Positions 31,660 to 32,665 of a stretch of 32,665 nucleotides of DNA are shown piece by piece. The position numbers and the translations under genes are program-made. Source of the stretch: CAZIQY01 sp964541605. GTDB lineage: Bacteria > Desulfobacterota > Syntrophia > Syntrophales > UBA2185. How positions within the stretch are numbered: the first letter of the stretch is position 1; every line of letters starts with the position of its first letter. The stretch is taken from assembly GCA_964541605.1 (NCBI GenBank), contig CAZIQY010000028.1, forward strand, positions 1 to 32,665, read 5' to 3'. The notes beneath the pieces are model-generated. The model worked only from the letters and a program-made list of their open reading frames with translations, was not told the origin of the DNA and did no database searches.

Positions 31660-31701
31660 ACCCAAATTACATACGAGGTTCTCTCGGGTTAAGAATCAAT
31701 A

Positions 31702-31738
31702 CCTGTTCTTTGACAGAACAGGACGTTTCTGATATAGC
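31702..31738 (+). promoter_or_regulatory. Promoter with palindromic operator candidate upstream of the phosphorylase
   Basis: TTGACA (31710-31715), a 17-bp spacer and TATAGC (31733-31738). A perfect 8-bp inverted repeat with a 5-bp centre, CCTGTTCT (31702-31709) and AGAACAGG (31715-31722), covers the -35 box, as expected for a repressor operator. Confidence 0.55.
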
Positions 31739-31771
31739 ACCCTTTAATATCATATACGAACGGACAACTTC

Positions 31772-32485
31772 ATGGAACCCCTCGGTATCATCTCAGGCAC
31801 CATTCCCCTTCAGGGCAAGGAAATTTTTGGAAACCTCAAGAAACGTATTCTGGATACGGAATATGGAAAAGCCCGTGTCTTCTTCTCCGACACCATTGCC
31901 TTCATCCCGAGACACGGCGATGATCCCGGTCACTATGTTTTACCCCACCTGATTAACCATCAGGCCAATATGAAGGCATTAAAAGACCTTGGGGTCAGAG
32001 AAGTCATAGGAGTCAATTCCACGGGATCTCTGAAAAAGAAGTTAAAACCCGGCATGATCGTCGTACCGGACGATTTTATTACCCTCCCGGGAACACCAAC
32101 CGCCATTCATGGAAAAGCCCATCACATCACACCCGGATTCAGTGATGACATGCGCCGGCAATGGCTTGAAGCCGCTCGCGAATGCAAAATCAATGTCGTC
32201 GCTGGAGGGGTGTACTGGCAGACAGCAGGCCCCCGTTTTGAAACCAGGGCAGAAATCCGGATGATGTCCCGATTTGCCGATCTCGTCGGGATGACCATGG
32301 CGAGCGAGGCCGTCATTGCCCAGGAGCTGGAATTGTCGTATGCGGCACTATGTTCGGTGGATAACTACGGACACGGACTCGTCGAAAAGGCATTGACCCT
32401 TGAAGAGATCGTACAGAACGCCCGCCGGAATACCGAAGTGATCATGAAAATTATATCGAGATACATCGAAAGGAGAAAGGGATGA
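31772..32485 (+). CDS. Purine nucleoside / methylthio-nucleoside phosphorylase (MTAP/PNP family)
   Basis: 237-residue enzyme cleaving purine nucleosides with phosphate. The family blocks are FIPRHGDDPGHYVLPHLINH (phosphate and sugar site), GVNSTGSLKKKLKPGMIVVP, TAGPRFETRAEIRMM and GMTMASEAVIAQELEL. In the base-specificity position, SVDNYGHG has Asn where MTAP enzymes have Asp in VTDY, which suggests a 6-oxopurine preference (inosine or methylthioinosine). It is transcribed divergently from trxA. It overlaps the next start by ATGA. Confidence 0.88.
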   Translation: MEPLGIISGTIPLQGKEIFGNLKKRILDTEYGKARVFFSDTIAFIPRHGDDPGHYVLPHLINHQANMKALKDLGVREVIGVNSTGSLKKKLKPGMIVVPDDFITLPGTPTAIHGKAHHITPGFSDDMRRQWLEAARECKINVVAGGVYWQTAGPRFETRAEIRMMSRFADLVGMTMASEAVIAQELELSYAALCSVDNYGHGLVEKALTLEEIVQNARRNTEVIMKIISRYIERRKG

Positions 32486-32665
32486 AATTTTCTACGAAGG
32501 GAGACGGGGGAGAGACCAGCTTGCTGGGCGGCCAGAGAGTTCCGAAATACGATGCGAGACCGGACACATATGGAACCCTGGACGAAGCCAGCTCCACCCT
32601 GGGAGTGGCCAGGGCGATGACGAATGACCAGAAAATCAGAAATATTCCTTAACCGATTCAGCTGG
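32482..32665 (+). pseudogene. PduO-type cob(I)alamin adenosyltransferase, 5' part with in-frame stop
   Basis: The first 56 codons match the N-terminus of PduO-type ATP:cob(I)alamin adenosyltransferases: KFSTKGDGGETSLLGGQRVP and then GTLDEASSTLGVARAM. It has a strong AAAGGAGAAAGGG leader and an ATGA overlap with the phosphorylase gene. A TAA at 32650-32652 ends it at NIP, while the frame beyond reads PIQL, close to the family's RIQ block. A one-base insertion and nearby one-base loss inside CCTTAACCG would restore the expected ILNR. The window ends there, so it may be a sequencing error or a true disruption. Confidence 0.6.

Noticed and set aside
1..32665. CRISPR arrays, rRNA genes and intact tRNAs
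   Set aside because: I found no regularly spaced repeats, no rRNA segments and no complete tRNA; only the tRNA-Asn 3' half is present.

Overview
The window reads as a chromosomal segment of an anaerobic deltaproteobacterium (Desulfobacterota). I infer something near the Syntrophales from gene style alone and have not confirmed it. It is gene-dense, Gram-negative in envelope content (BamD, Mla-type lipid transport, OmpA-like lipoprotein, autotransporter) and carries a TGA-interrupted gene best explained as a selenoprotein.

Layout. 1-1436 is the right end of an integrative element. A C-terminally truncated tyrosine recombinase points left, its upstream region holds three TGTCCCAC repeats, and the element ends in the 3' half of a tRNA-Asn gene, which acts as the attachment site. 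Ordinary chromosome starts after it: a DUF169 protein with a TerC-like (DUF475) membrane protein, a convergent MtgA transglycosylase, an exported LysM/NlpC-P60 hydrolase, then an OmpA-like lipoprotein, aconitase and a DUF4124-C39 peptidase-like protein. A minus-strand lipid-transport operon (STAS-MlaE, MlaF, MCE, lipoprotein) converges on it at about 9.5 kb.

13.1-18.9 kb holds a plus-strand run: membrane-fused spermidine-synthase-like protein, Crp/Fnr regulator, exported DUF4124-glutaredoxin, isocitrate dehydrogenase and RlmN. The glutaredoxin gene has an in-frame TGA exactly where the first active-site cysteine of CPYC belongs. The frame stays open to a complete glutaredoxin domain, and a strong hairpin starts 5 nt after the TGA. 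This is the most notable system in the window: a periplasmic selenocysteine (UPYC) glutaredoxin that a standard gene caller splits or truncates.

18.95-25.6 kb looks like an accessory insertion: an AEC transporter, a frameshifted remnant of an IS91-like transposase, and a large autotransporter whose passenger starts with Asp-box (BNR) repeats. The segment is bracketed by the intact rlmN and a second, internally deleted rlmN 3' fragment. Two similar promoter-like sequences precede the transporter and the autotransporter.

25.6-32.7 kb is housekeeping: a divergent PurN-like formyltransferase, a small cNMP-binding protein, a GT39 glycosyltransferase with a PAP2 phosphatase, a trxA-bamD-pfkB minus-strand operon, and a divergent nucleoside phosphorylase. 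The phosphorylase overlaps the start of a PduO-type cobalamin adenosyltransferase, which meets an in-frame stop just before the window ends.
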